A stretch of 64,000 nucleotides of DNA from NCBI GenBank assembly GCA_019119555.1, contig DWWU01000033.1, forward strand, positions 18,150-82,149. Reading direction: 5' to 3'. The position numbers and the translations under genes are program-made. This DNA is from Candidatus Fusicatenibacter intestinigallinarum (lineage in GTDB: Bacteria > Bacillota > Clostridia > Lachnospirales > Lachnospiraceae). Below the pieces are notes generated by a model. It searched no databases and was not told the DNA's origin. It was given only the letters and a program-made list of their open reading frames with translations. Of the stretch, positions 43,130-55,102 are shown in pieces; positions within the stretch are counted from its first letter, which is position 1, and every line of letters begins with the position of its first letter.

Positions 43130-44056
43130 TTGAAAAAGCGACAACGTAAAACAGATCATGAACTGACCCGATTCCAATGTATGTGGAAAGCCGTAAAAAT
43201 GGAACTTCACCAGAACAAAAGTTCCTTTGCCGTATATGTTGTTCTGCGCGCACTTGTAATTCTCATAATGATCCGGCAGCTTCTCAACCAGAATTACGAA
43301 TATGTTTTTCTCTGTATTCTGGTCCTGCTTCTGTTTATCATTCCGAGTCTCATCCAGGTAAACTTTAAAATCGAACTGCCCACCACCCTGGAAATCGTGA
43401 TCCTGTTGTTTATCTTTGCCGCAGAGATTCTCGGAGAAATCAGTGAATTCTATGTGTTCTTTCCTTTCTGGGACACGATGCTCCACACATTGAATGGCTT
43501 TCTCGCCGCCGCCATCGGCTTTTCTCTGGTGATGATTCTCAACGATGACGAGAGAGCCGCGATCCATCTGTCGCCATTTTTCCTGGCGCTGGTTGCATTC
43601 TGTTTTTCCATGACCATCGGCGTGATCTGGGAATTCTTTGAATGTCTGATGGATCTGCTTTTCGGGCTGGATATGCAGAAAGATACCATCATACATACCA
43701 TCAACTCCATCACTCTGGATCCCACAGGCGGCAATCACCCCTATACGATCCACGACATTACATCCACCGTGGTCAACGGACAGGACCTGGGAATCAACGG
43801 CTATCTGGATATCGGACTTCTGGATACGATGGAGGATCTTCTGGTCAACTTTATCGGAGCTCTCGTCTTCTCGGTGATTGGATTCTTCTATGTCAAGCAC
43901 CGGGGCAAAGGACATTTTGTTTCCCGCTTTATTCCCCGCAGAAAGAAACGGGAAAACGATTATCTTGCAATCGTCGAACAGAACACAGAGAGATCTTCCG
44001 AATCCATACCGGTATCCGACAGCGGCTGTACGACGGCAGCTTCAGAAAATTCCTGA
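43130..44056 (+). CDS. DUF2238 (YjdF)-like membrane protein
   Basis: A 308-residue protein with about six to seven membrane segments. The conserved core FFPFWDTMLHTLNGFLAAAIG and TIGVIWEFFECLMDLLFG match the YjdF/DUF2238 family, whose function is unknown. The C-terminal tail (about 265-308) is basic then polar and cytoplasmic. The start is TTG at 43130, nine bases after AGGAGG; no ATG is near. It is divergent from pflB and followed by a strong terminator, so forms its own unit. A role in stress or envelope function is only speculation. Confidence 0.78.
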   Translation: MKKRQRKTDHELTRFQCMWKAVKMELHQNKSSFAVYVVLRALVILIMIRQLLNQNYEYVFLCILVLLLFIIPSLIQVNFKIELPTTLEIVILLFIFAAEILGEISEFYVFFPFWDTMLHTLNGFLAAAIGFSLVMILNDDERAAIHLSPFFLALVAFCFSMTIGVIWEFFECLMDLLFGLDMQKDTIIHTINSITLDPTGGNHPYTIHDITSTVVNGQDLGINGYLDIGLLDTMEDLLVNFIGALVFSVIGFFYVKHRGKGHFVSRFIPRRKKRENDYLAIVEQNTERSSESIPVSDSGCTTAASENS

Positions 44057-44115
44057 GCAAATCGCTCCCGCCGTGCCGGCTGCCCGGAAGCAGAAGGGAA
44101 AAATATTTTCAAAAG

Positions 44116-44152
44116 GAACCTGCAGCACTGCATATGTGCCGCAGGTTTTTTT
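44116..44152 (+). terminator. Rho-independent terminator of the DUF2238-like gene
   Basis: AACCTGC and GCAGGTT arms with an inner GC/GC pairing, followed by a run of seven T (44146-44152). Confidence 0.88.
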
Positions 44153-44219
44153 GCGGCGCGGTTTCCCGCAGCTGTTCCCCAGGGAAAGGGTAACGTCCTT
44201 CATCCACTATTCGTTCTAA

Positions 44220-44275
44220 TATTTTTTATTTAGTATATTGTATTATGATATAGTATGTGTTATGATGTACTCACA
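44220..44275 (+). promoter_or_regulatory. AT-rich PadR gene promoter/operator region
   Basis: The stretch holds repeated TAGTATA/TATGATA-like words (TAGTATATTG, TATGATATAGTATG), suitable for a -10 and for auto-regulation by PadR. The exact promoter is not resolved. Confidence 0.35.
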
Positions 44276-44289
44276 AAGGAGGTATACCT

Positions 44290-44616
44290 ATGAATCCACA
44301 ACTGAAAAAAGGCGTTCTGGAACTTTGTGTCCTGTCGCAGCTGACAGACGGTGACAAATACGGTTACGAACTGACCGAACTGATTTCCCGTGAAATGTCC
44401 CTGGCCGCCGGAACTCTCTATATGATTCTCAAACGGCTGAAAGAAGAGCAATATGTGGAGACCTACCTGGTGGAATCTGATTCCGGTCCGGCCAGAAAAT
44501 ACTATCATCTGACAGAAAAAGGATACGGTTATCTGAGCGAAAAGCAAAAAGAATGGCAGACGTTTACTGAAATGGTGGAACGTCTGACCCATAAAGGAGG
44601 ATACAGCCATGATTAA
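44290..44616 (+). CDS. PadR family transcriptional regulator
   Basis: A 108-residue winged-helix repressor. GVLELCVLSQLTDGDKYGYE and LAAGTLYMILKRLKEEQYVE are the PadR N-terminal signature, with the wing PARKYYHLTEKGYGYL. The short C-terminal helix fits the PadR-s2 group. SD AAAGGAGG. It overlaps the next gene by 8 bp; such PadR-HAAS pairs are common in Firmicutes and respond to envelope stress or drugs, with the PadR repressing its own operon. Confidence 0.93.
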   Translation: MNPQLKKGVLELCVLSQLTDGDKYGYELTELISREMSLAAGTLYMILKRLKEEQYVETYLVESDSGPARKYYHLTEKGYGYLSEKQKEWQTFTEMVERLTHKGGYSHD

Positions 44617-45631
44617 CACATACAAAGAATATATGCAGGAGCTTCGCAGGGCTCTGGCAGACTTTGACCCGGACTTCTCTGCGGAACTCCTGGAGGATTT
44701 TGAAACGCATTTTACCGAGGGCATCGAAAGCGGTATGACAGAAGAACAGATCTGCCGGGAGCTTGGATCCGTGGAAAGCGTCATCGCCGAGCTGAAGGAC
44801 GACTTCCGCGCCTCCTCTCCCGACATTCCAAAAGTGACCGGTATCCGTCCCGGCAGCAGCAGCGCCTCACAACAGCCTGTCACGCAGATCCGGATCCGCC
44901 TGTTCACCGCCTCCGTCAGTCTGCAGGGCGGAAATGTCCCGGATGTTCTCTGCGATTATAACAGAGACGATTTTTCTGAAAAGTTTGAAATGTATACAGA
45001 GGGCAACACTCTGGTTCTCAGAGAAAAACCCCTGTCGCTCTTCCGGCGGCTGGGCATCGCCCGGACAGACGGAAGATTCTCCTTTACCGTTCCGTCTTCC
45101 GTGAACGATCTCGATATTTCCGACACAAATGGAAAAATCCATCTGGAAAATCTCTCCGTATCTTCCGCATGTGTCAATACGGTCAACAGCAAAATCAGCG
45201 CAGAGCATTTCAGCGCAGGAACCTGCGACTTTCACTGTGTCAACGGCCGGATCCATCTGGAAGACAGCAAGGTGCAGACGCTGAAGGCTTCCTCTGTCAA
45301 CGGCCCCGTATATGTCAGCGGAACCTGTGAAGTACTCGAACTCCATTCCACAAACGGCTCTCTTCAGGCCAGCGCAGACGTGAAAAAGGAAATTTCTCTC
45401 AGCGCAGTAAACGGAAGCGCTTCCGTTCACTACAAAAAGGCCCCCGGCGGCGCGGAGATCGACCTGAGTTCCAACTGCGGCAATATATCCGCTTTCTTCA
45501 ACGACACGCATCTGAACAGCAGGAAAAATCTCCGGACCGCTTACGGGGACAGGGAATTGAACATTACTGTTCACACACAGAACGGCAGCATCCGCCTGCA
45601 GGAAGTTGCCAACCTCTCCGGGCAGGAATAA
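44609..45631 (+). CDS. HAAS/DUF1700 domain plus DUF4097 beta-repeat protein
   Basis: A 340-residue protein. Residues 1-70 (YMQELRRALADFDPDFSAEL, then DFETHFTEGIESGMTEEQIC) form the HAAS (DUF1700) helical domain that receives signals from PadR-type systems. From about 80 on it is a right-handed beta-helix-like DUF4097 adhesin fold, seen in repeated VNG/VNS/TNG turns (TNGKIHLENLSV; VNSKISAEHF; VNGRIHLEDSKV; VNGPVYVSG). No membrane segment is obvious, unlike many relatives. It is co-translated with PadR. Function unknown, likely part of an envelope-stress response. Confidence 0.83.
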   Translation: MINTYKEYMQELRRALADFDPDFSAELLEDFETHFTEGIESGMTEEQICRELGSVESVIAELKDDFRASSPDIPKVTGIRPGSSSASQQPVTQIRIRLFTASVSLQGGNVPDVLCDYNRDDFSEKFEMYTEGNTLVLREKPLSLFRRLGIARTDGRFSFTVPSSVNDLDISDTNGKIHLENLSVSSACVNTVNSKISAEHFSAGTCDFHCVNGRIHLEDSKVQTLKASSVNGPVYVSGTCEVLELHSTNGSLQASADVKKEISLSAVNGSASVHYKKAPGGAEIDLSSNCGNISAFFNDTHLNSRKNLRTAYGDRELNITVHTQNGSIRLQEVANLSGQE

Positions 45632-45652
45632 CGCAGGCCTGCAGACAGGCCC

Positions 45653-45677
45653 GGCGGTTCCGATGATAGGAACCGCC
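45653..45677. terminator. Hairpin between convergent genes
   Basis: GGCGGTTCC and GGAACCGCC form a perfect stem around GATGATA, between the ends of the DUF4097 and transglutaminase genes. No T-run. Confidence 0.6.
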
Positions 45678-45689
45678 GCGGATGTCCGC

Positions 45690-47984
45690 TCAATAATAAG
45701 CATCCCATACGCGGAATCTGAATTTCTCCCATTTTCCCATCCCGCGGCAGATTTCCCGGCAGCATTTCAGATACAATCTTCTCACCGCGGCCGCCTCTTT
45801 TCCGGTCTCCCGTTTCTTTCCATATATAGCTTCCGCCGCCAGATCCCGCGTTTCCTGTACCTGCTCTTCTTCCAGCCAGGGAAATCTCCCGCAGACGTTC
45901 TGTGCAAAGTCATCCTCCAGCCAGTCGCTTTCTGCCGGCAGGCCGCCTTTTTCGAGCACTTCCATCAGATCTCCGAATCGTTCAGGCACAGATTTCCGTC
46001 TTCTTGCTGCGAGAATCACGGTGCGCCTTATCCACAAAACCAGAACTGCCAGAGCAGGAATCCCGGCTGCCTCCGCCACAGTTCGCGCAACCCGGAGAAA
46101 CGCCCGGAATCCATCCGATTCCCGGAAGAATCCTCCGGCCGCCGGATCCGCCGTCCCTCCGTCTCCTTCCGGCAGCGGATTTTCCGCCTCTGCCTGTGAT
46201 TCTGCCTGCTGCTCCGGAGTCCCTGTGAGCTCCGGCGTCGGGGTCGTTTCCGTCTGATCCTCCCGGCTGCTCTGACTGTCAGACGCCGGATCCGCCGGAG
46301 GAATCTCCTGCTGCGACGGAGATACGCCGTCCACGGCGCCCGCCGGCGTCACTTCCACAGGAATCCATCCGTACACATCCTGATAAATTTCCACCCATGC
46401 ATGGGCACAGCGGTCTGTCGGATACGCGGCGTACATTTGCCCTTCCTCTGCCCTATGAAAAAGATCCTCCGAAACTGCAAGACCTGTCGCGTACCTTGCC
46501 GGGATTCCATACATCCGGAACATCATCACGGCTGCGCTGGCAAAATGCTGACAGTATCCTTCTCCCCGCTCAAAAAGAAAATATTCAATGGGATCTCTGT
46601 CTTCGGGAAATCTTCCCACCTGCAGATTATAGCTGCAGGTATCCGCCAGCCAGGACACAATAAACCTGCGGACCTCCTCTGCATTTTCCTGTGGATTTTC
46701 ATCACAGATCTGTTTCAGGCGGCTCAGCGTGTCAGGCCACGCAAGATAAGCCTCCGCCCGGACGTCCGTTCCGTTTCCGGCCGCCTGTCCCAAAAACAGC
46801 TCCGTCCCCGCCAGTTCCATATAATTCGCAGGCCAGAAGCACTGATACTCGCGGGAATCACCGTCGAAACCGATAGTACGGGAAAAATAAGGCACATACT
46901 CTCCGTCCAGAGAATCGTAAAGGTTCACCGACAGATCCTGGGAAACTTCCGTCACCGCCGTATCCTCCAGCCAGACCGCCATGAAATAACTGTCCGGCTC
47001 CATGTCTTCCTCCAGCATGTCCCAGCCATGTCCGGTATACACAGACCCGCTGAAATTTTTCAGATAAAGTGTTCCCTCCGGCTGTCTCCCGGTCTCCAGA
47101 GCTGCCATCACCTCCCCGGTATACCGGATTTCATCCTCATTGGACAGTTCCCCCGGATTCGAAGTAAGACCGGGAATCTCCGGCAGCGGCAGAACTGATT
47201 GTTCCGGAAAATCCATAAAGACAAACGTATCTCTCACCCATTGCCGTGCCTCCAGCTTCTGTGTCCCCACACGGCCATCCCAGACTGCCGCTATTCCTCG
47301 GCTGACCAGCAGCAGAACCAAGCCCAACGCCGTCGCCGTCAGCGCACGGGCGACGTGCGGCTTTGCCGGAGGCGATGGAACCTTCCGGCACCAGCTTTCC
47401 CTGTCCGCCTGTTTCCCGGAGCCTCCGGCAAAAATTCCCACGCAGCAAAGCGCCAGAAGACTGACGGCGCCAAAAGACGGAACCTCCCCAACCGCCAGCA
47501 CTGCGGCCAGCGGCGGACAGAAGGCCAGCAGCACTCCGATCCTGCTGGCTTTTCCCACCGCTGCCGCATACAGAAGAGCCCCAAACGCCGCCAGCAGAAT
47601 TCCGAATGCCAGATATGAGGAATGGTTCCAGACCAGTTCTGTCCGGCTCACCGGATCAGACGGATAAAAATGATTCCAGGAAGTCACCGTCACAGACTGA
47701 TACAGGTTCCCGAATCCTTCCCGCAGGCTCAGAAGCCTCTCCTCCCTGCCTGGCAGAACGACAGCCGCCGCGCCAGACAGCAGCAAGATTACCGCCAGGA
47801 CTGCCCACAGACTTCGCCTGTGCTTTCCGGAAAGCCAGCAAAGCAGATGACAGATCACAAACACCACAGTGATTCCTGCCGTCATGGCGAGCAGTACCTG
47901 GAAATCTGCTTCCGGAAAAAACGTTTCCCACAGCATCCGGAGAACACCGCAAATTCCCAGAAGATAATAAATGATCAAAAACAT
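45690..47984 (-). CDS. Transglutaminase-like membrane protein (TgpA type)
   Basis: A 764-residue membrane protein. The first 230 residues hold about six hydrophobic segments; an extracytoplasmic transglutaminase-like domain (about 270-520) carries the triad: Cys in GEGYCQHFASAAVMMFRMYG, His in DRCAHAWVEIYQDVYGW, and the acidic residue in IPVEVTPAG. A Pro/Thr/Glu-rich linker (about 530-590), a final membrane helix (AAGIPALAVLVLWI) and a cytoplasmic DUF4129-like tail follow. It is the third gene of a MoxR-DUF58-transglutaminase operon, a widespread set thought to act on cell envelope proteins. Confidence 0.9.
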   Translation of the reverse strand: MFLIIYYLLGICGVLRMLWETFFPEADFQVLLAMTAGITVVFVICHLLCWLSGKHRRSLWAVLAVILLLSGAAAVVLPGREERLLSLREGFGNLYQSVTVTSWNHFYPSDPVSRTELVWNHSSYLAFGILLAAFGALLYAAAVGKASRIGVLLAFCPPLAAVLAVGEVPSFGAVSLLALCCVGIFAGGSGKQADRESWCRKVPSPPAKPHVARALTATALGLVLLLVSRGIAAVWDGRVGTQKLEARQWVRDTFVFMDFPEQSVLPLPEIPGLTSNPGELSNEDEIRYTGEVMAALETGRQPEGTLYLKNFSGSVYTGHGWDMLEEDMEPDSYFMAVWLEDTAVTEVSQDLSVNLYDSLDGEYVPYFSRTIGFDGDSREYQCFWPANYMELAGTELFLGQAAGNGTDVRAEAYLAWPDTLSRLKQICDENPQENAEEVRRFIVSWLADTCSYNLQVGRFPEDRDPIEYFLFERGEGYCQHFASAAVMMFRMYGIPARYATGLAVSEDLFHRAEEGQMYAAYPTDRCAHAWVEIYQDVYGWIPVEVTPAGAVDGVSPSQQEIPPADPASDSQSSREDQTETTPTPELTGTPEQQAESQAEAENPLPEGDGGTADPAAGGFFRESDGFRAFLRVARTVAEAAGIPALAVLVLWIRRTVILAARRRKSVPERFGDLMEVLEKGGLPAESDWLEDDFAQNVCGRFPWLEEEQVQETRDLAAEAIYGKKRETGKEAAAVRRLYLKCCREICRGMGKWEKFRFRVWDAYY

Positions 47985-47996
47985 AAATGCCCCCTG

Positions 47997-49079
47997 TTAA
48001 AGTTCGATTCTCAGCGTCTTCCATTTTTTACTGTCCGAAACAGACTCCGGAAATTCCACAACGCATCGGGTTCCTTCCCACAGTCTCCGCTCTCCATCCA
48101 GACACAGCTCTTTTTCATATCCGTAGAATCTCTGACTGTCCCGTTTTTCTTTTCTTCCCGGTCCGGGACCGTCGCTTTTCACTAACGCCATGAAAATCTC
48201 ACAGAGATCCTCTTCCGAAGTCACGGCAAAACGTCTCTCCCCTTCTCCTTCCTCCCAGACCACATCACATTCTGTTCCGCTCCGGCAGAAGGTACCGATC
48301 AGACTTGCAGCCGCAGCACAGTATCCGTCCCGCTGAGCAGCATCCATTTCAGAGGGCCGGTATTCCAGTCTCAGCAGCATCCTGACCCGGCTTACCGTGG
48401 TTCCATACTCCCGAACCATCCACCGATCTGTCCTTGCGCTCAGCTTCCAGTGGATTCCTCTCATGGAATCCCCCGGCTGATATTCCCGTATCTGATAGGT
48501 GACGGAGGGATCCTCGCCTTTTCTGGTATCGTCTTCCTCCTCTGCGCTTCCGTCCCCCGGCTGTACCTTTATGACCAGATCAAGCTGGCGAACCGGAGGC
48601 AGAATATACAGTTCCACAGGTTCCGGCACCGGGAGCCTGCAGGAAAAAATCTGCAGGAAATCATACAGTACAATGCGTTTCACCCGGACAGTACGGACTC
48701 CGCTGTGTTCCGATGAAACCTTGCAGGATAACTGAAGCTTTGATTTTCCTTTTATCTCCACGTTCGTTGTTCTCTTCTCCGTCTCCGACGGCACACGGCT
48801 GTCGGAAAACTGAAACTGTACAGACGCCCGCGTTACAGGGAGGATGCTTTGGTTGAAGATCTGAAAAGAAGCCTCCGCCCGCTCTCCCTGTTCCGCCGTA
48901 TTTTTCCCGTCGGCGGCCGTCATCCGGCACTGTCTCTTCTGCAGCTGAAGCGACGTCAGAAGAACCGCCGCCAGCAGCACAAGAAAACAGGCTGCCGCCA
49001 GCAGCACGGCGCCGTCAAACATTACATAACCGCCAAGAGAAGCCAGCACAAGAAAAACATAAATGATTTTCCGTCCCAT
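47997..49079 (-). CDS. DUF58 domain protein
   Basis: A 360-residue protein with two N-terminal membrane helices (about 1-40), then a beta-rich extracytoplasmic or cytoplasmic region and the DUF58 core REYQPGDSMRGIHWKLSARTD followed by WMVREYGTT. DUF58 proteins resemble von Willebrand A-type domains and are encoded with MoxR ATPases, which are thought to act as their chaperones. The stop lies 12 bp before the transglutaminase start; SD AAGGAG. Confidence 0.9.
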   Translation of the reverse strand: MGRKIIYVFLVLASLGGYVMFDGAVLLAAACFLVLLAAVLLTSLQLQKRQCRMTAADGKNTAEQGERAEASFQIFNQSILPVTRASVQFQFSDSRVPSETEKRTTNVEIKGKSKLQLSCKVSSEHSGVRTVRVKRIVLYDFLQIFSCRLPVPEPVELYILPPVRQLDLVIKVQPGDGSAEEEDDTRKGEDPSVTYQIREYQPGDSMRGIHWKLSARTDRWMVREYGTTVSRVRMLLRLEYRPSEMDAAQRDGYCAAAASLIGTFCRSGTECDVVWEEGEGERRFAVTSEEDLCEIFMALVKSDGPGPGRKEKRDSQRFYGYEKELCLDGERRLWEGTRCVVEFPESVSDSKKWKTLRIEL

Positions 49080-49139
49080 ACAACACTCCTTGTTTCATTC
49101 ACCCGGCATGCATTTCTCTGTGACATCACCGCAAAAAAA

Positions 49140-50093
49140 TCAACCGTTCTTCTTTTTCGGCACAGGTCTTGGCACCTGCCGCAGGATCTCCTCCAGGACC
49201 TCCCTGGCCGTCATATGATTCATCCGTGCCTTTGTCCCGAGCCGAATCCTGTGAATTCCCACATCCACAAACACCTGCTCCGTCTCCTTCGGCGTCACAT
49301 AATTTTTTCCTTTCAGATATGCCGCAGCTTTCATCATCCGCACCAGCGCCAGACCGCCGCGGGGACTCATCCCCAGTTCAACCATCGGATGAACCCGTGT
49401 CGCCCGCACCAGGTTTGCCGCATATTCATAAAGAACATCGTGCACAAACACCTGCTCCGCCTCCGCCTGCATCTGCAGCAGAAGTTCCGCATCGGCCACA
49501 GGCGCCAGATCTTCCAGTGGATTTCCGGCGCTCCTGCCCTTCAGAATCGCGATCTCATCCTTCAGCTCCGGATAACCCATGGACAGACAGATCAGAAAAC
49601 GATCCATCTGAGACTCAGGGAGCATCTGGGTTCCCGCTGAGCCGGAGGGATTCTGGGTTGCAATCACCATAAACGGACGGGGAACCTGGCGGGTCACGCC
49701 CTCTACCGTTACCTGCCGCTCCTCCATAACCTCCAGAAGCGCCGACTGGGTTTTCGGAGACGTCCGGTTAATCTCGTCCGCCAGAAACAGATTGCAGAAA
49801 ACCGCTCCCGGCTGGTAGACGAAACTCTGCAGATCCTTTCGGTAAACGGAGAAACCGGTGATATCCGACGGCAATACATCCGACGTAAACTGCATCCGCC
49901 GGGCCTCCAGGCCGAGCGCCCGGGCAAAGGCCACCGCCATCGTCGTCTTTCCGACGCCCGGAATATCCTCCATCAGTACATGTCCATTGGCAAGCATCGC
50001 CATCATAATTTTCTCAATGCAGGCGTCCTTCCCCACTACCACCTGCCGCACCTGCCCGATAACATTCTGCAGGATTTCTCTGGAATTGTTCAT
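49140..50093 (-). CDS. MoxR family AAA+ ATPase
   Basis: A 317-residue AAA+ protein. Walker A is MEDIPGVGKTTMAVAFARAL, Walker B CNLFLADEINRTSPKTQSAL, sensor 1 MVIATQNPSGSAG, Arg finger region ESQMDRFLICLSMG, and sensor 2 in SPRGGLALVRMMKAAA. MoxR ATPases remodel or activate partner proteins with VWA/DUF58 domains. It begins the operon with DUF58 and transglutaminase genes. The ATG at 50093 after GGAAGG was chosen; an in-frame ATG 14 codons earlier has no family similarity. Confidence 0.94.
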   Translation of the reverse strand: MNNSREILQNVIGQVRQVVVGKDACIEKIMMAMLANGHVLMEDIPGVGKTTMAVAFARALGLEARRMQFTSDVLPSDITGFSVYRKDLQSFVYQPGAVFCNLFLADEINRTSPKTQSALLEVMEERQVTVEGVTRQVPRPFMVIATQNPSGSAGTQMLPESQMDRFLICLSMGYPELKDEIAILKGRSAGNPLEDLAPVADAELLLQMQAEAEQVFVHDVLYEYAANLVRATRVHPMVELGMSPRGGLALVRMMKAAAYLKGKNYVTPKETEQVFVDVGIHRIRLGTKARMNHMTAREVLEEILRQVPRPVPKKKNG

Positions 50094-50274
50094 CCTTCCT
50101 TCCCCTTTCGTATCATTCTTCCCCCCTGTCTGCATTCTGTCAAAAATCTGTCTGTTTTTTCTTATTTTATCATCTCAGAAAGTAAGAATAAAGGCATATC
50201 TATTAAAATATATCGCTGCCTTACCATTCAGTGATTCCTTCGGGAGGAATCGAGAATAAAGTTTCCTGCATACA

Positions 50275-50324
50275 AAAACTCTGCCAGCCGCACGGAATGC
50301 CCCGCGGCTGACAGAGTTTTCTCC
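50275..50324 (-). terminator. Rho-independent terminator of the FKBP fusion gene
   Basis: AAAACTCTGCCAGCCGC and GCGGCTGACAGAGTTTT arms with one mismatch; on the - strand the stem ends in GAGTTTTTG. It lies 75 bp after the gene stop. Confidence 0.82.
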
Positions 50325-50398
50325 TTCTTTATTCATTTTCCCGGCACCGGAATTCTCCTGCTGTGTCAGATCTTCCGGCGCTGAGATGCAGACACTAC

Positions 50399-51313
50399 TT
50401 ATTCCTTCACTTCAACCAGCTCAATGCGGAAATTCAATTCTTTTCCTGCCATCTCGTGATTTGCGTCAAAGGTGATCGTCGTTTCTCCTTTGGCTGCCAC
50501 CTTCACCGGAAACGGCTGACCGTACTGGTTGGTCAGATATACCTGCTGGCCTGCCTCCAGGTCCTCGGAACCGGGAAGCTGAGCAATCTCAACGGTAAAG
50601 ACCGCATTGGGATCCGGCATTCCATATGCTTCTTCCGGCATCAGATGAACGTCCACAATCTGTCCGACTTCCATATCCGCCACAGCGGCGTCAAAGCCTC
50701 TGATCATCTGTCCTGCACCGCAGACGAATTCCAGCGGTTCCCCGCGGTCATAAGAAGAATCAAACGGTGTTCCGTCATTGAAGGTTCCCAGGTAATGTGT
50801 GCGGCAGGTCTTTCCCACGTTTCGCCCGGTGAGGGCCGGCTGAGAACCGCATCCTCCGCAGCCGCTTCCACAGGAATGGCCTTCTTCGTGACCGCCGCAG
50901 CCGCTTCCGCAGGAATGCCCTTCCTCATGACCGCCGCAGCCGTTTCCATCTTCATGATGGCCGCAGCTATGGCCCTCTTCGTGGTGATGATCACAGTTCG
51001 CTCCGGTGGACACCAGCTCCCCTTTCAGGTACGCTTCCACCGCCTGATCCGCATCTCCCTGCGCGCCCGCGCACAGTTCCACTCCGGCCTCTGCAAGCGC
51101 AGCCTGCGCGCCGCCTCCGATACCGCCGCAGATCAGCACATCCACCGACTGTCCGGCCAGAAGTCCCGCCAGCGCGCCATGTCCGACGCCGTTGGATCCG
51201 ATCACTTCGCTGGAAACCACGCTGCCGTTCTCCACTTCGTATACTTTAAAAGACTCTGTTCTTCCAAAATGCTGGAAGATGTTTCCGTTATCATAGGTCA
51301 CCGCTATTTTCAT
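50399..51313 (-). CDS. NifX-like domain - His/Cys-rich linker - FKBP (SlyD-like) fusion protein
   Basis: A 304-residue three-part protein. Residues 1-103 are a dinitrogenase iron-molybdenum-cofactor-binding (NifX/NifB-C) fold: KIAVTYDNGNIFQHFGRTES and LICGGIGGGAQAALAEAGV. Residues 107-156 form a metal-binding-type linker with 10 His and 8 Cys, including a 13-residue unit (GGHEEGHSCGSGC) present twice in tandem. Residues 170-304 are an FKBP prolyl isomerase of the SlyD kind: YLGTFNDGTPFDSSYDRGEP, GQMIRGFDAAVADMEVGQ, with an inserted-in-flap domain (VAAKGETTITFDANHEMAGK). SlyD itself is a nickel-binding folding factor with a C-terminal His/Cys tail; here the metal segment sits between two domains. 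Start 51313; the frame extends upstream without homology. A terminator follows. Confidence 0.88.
   Translation of the reverse strand: MKIAVTYDNGNIFQHFGRTESFKVYEVENGSVVSSEVIGSNGVGHGALAGLLAGQSVDVLICGGIGGGAQAALAEAGVELCAGAQGDADQAVEAYLKGELVSTGANCDHHHEEGHSCGHHEDGNGCGGHEEGHSCGSGCGGHEEGHSCGSGCGGCGSQPALTGRNVGKTCRTHYLGTFNDGTPFDSSYDRGEPLEFVCGAGQMIRGFDAAVADMEVGQIVDVHLMPEEAYGMPDPNAVFTVEIAQLPGSEDLEAGQQVYLTNQYGQPFPVKVAAKGETTITFDANHEMAGKELNFRIELVEVKE
50858..50935 (-). repeat. In-gene tandem duplication (2 x 39 bp) in the His/Cys-rich linker
   Basis: Two consecutive 39-bp units encode GGHEEGHSCGSGC twice, with very similar DNA, indicating a recent duplication that lengthened the metal-binding segment. A third, diverged unit precedes it. 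Confidence 0.75.
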
Positions 51314-51457
51314 TTCAATTCCTCCTGCTGTTCTTCTTTCCGGACGGCGGCCTTTCTGCTTTTCCAATGCGCCGGCCGTCTGCCGGAATCTTTCACATGC
51401 CTTATCATACACGCCCTGCTGCAAATTGGCAACAGAATCCTGCAAATTTCCGGTTCA

Positions 51458-51682
51458 TCACGGAGTACCATCGAGAAGAACTTCTTCCACAGCATCGTAA
51501 GCGTCTTCCAGTGCATCCAGAGCCTCTGTGAGCACAGTGACTTTTTCTTCCTCCTCATTCTCCGATTCGTAGTCCTCCACAAGCTCTGCCAGACTCGTTT
51601 TCAGTTGTTCCAGATAACCGGAAATCTCCTCCAGCCTGGCCTCCTTGTCGCTCACGGACGCAAACTCAATGATTTTTTTCAT
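51458..51682 (-). CDS. Small acidic helical protein
   Basis: A 74-residue protein, strongly acidic (long runs of Glu/Asp, for example DYESENEEEEKVTVLTEALD), predicted as two helices: FASVSDKEARLEEISGYLEQ and ALDALEDAYDAVEEVLLDG. No known domain recognised. The ATG at 51682 follows GGGAGGAAA. It lies 144 bp upstream of the NifX-FKBP gene in the same direction and is probably co-transcribed, suggesting a joint role, perhaps as adaptor or metal-handling partner. This is inference from position only. Confidence 0.75.
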   Translation of the reverse strand: MKKIIEFASVSDKEARLEEISGYLEQLKTSLAELVEDYESENEEEEKVTVLTEALDALEDAYDAVEEVLLDGTP

Positions 51683-51719
51683 GACTGTTTCCTCCCTGCT
51701 TTCTCTCTTAACCTGAAAC

Positions 51720-51772
51720 GTAACCGTTCAGCCAGCGGAACTGTTACGCATCCGGCCACTGAAAATCCCTCC
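51720..51772 (-). repeat. Half MPR repeat (- orientation)
   Basis: End palindrome GTAACCGTTCAGCC / GCGGAACTGTTAC followed by GCATCCGGCCACTGAAAAT, the right arm and loop of hairpin 2 seen from the other side. The rest of the repeat is missing. Confidence 0.8.
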
Positions 51773-51853
51773 ACGGCCTTCTGTGTCTCATCTGTTCCAG
51801 TATATCACAGAACCGTCAAAAACTACTGGTCAGTTTCCCGGCGCTTCCGTTTC

Positions 51854-54946
<3,093 letters not shown>

Positions 54947-55102
54947 TCACAAAATAGTATAATTGCTGCAGTTCCTCCGGCCGAATTTGCCGGACGCTCA
55001 CGTTGCCTGCTTTTCGCACAGTACGGCCCCGAGAACGAAGAGATTGCCGCCTTCTGTATATCGCCGCAGGAAACACCCTCCCGGTACCGGCGGCATTCAA
55101 TC

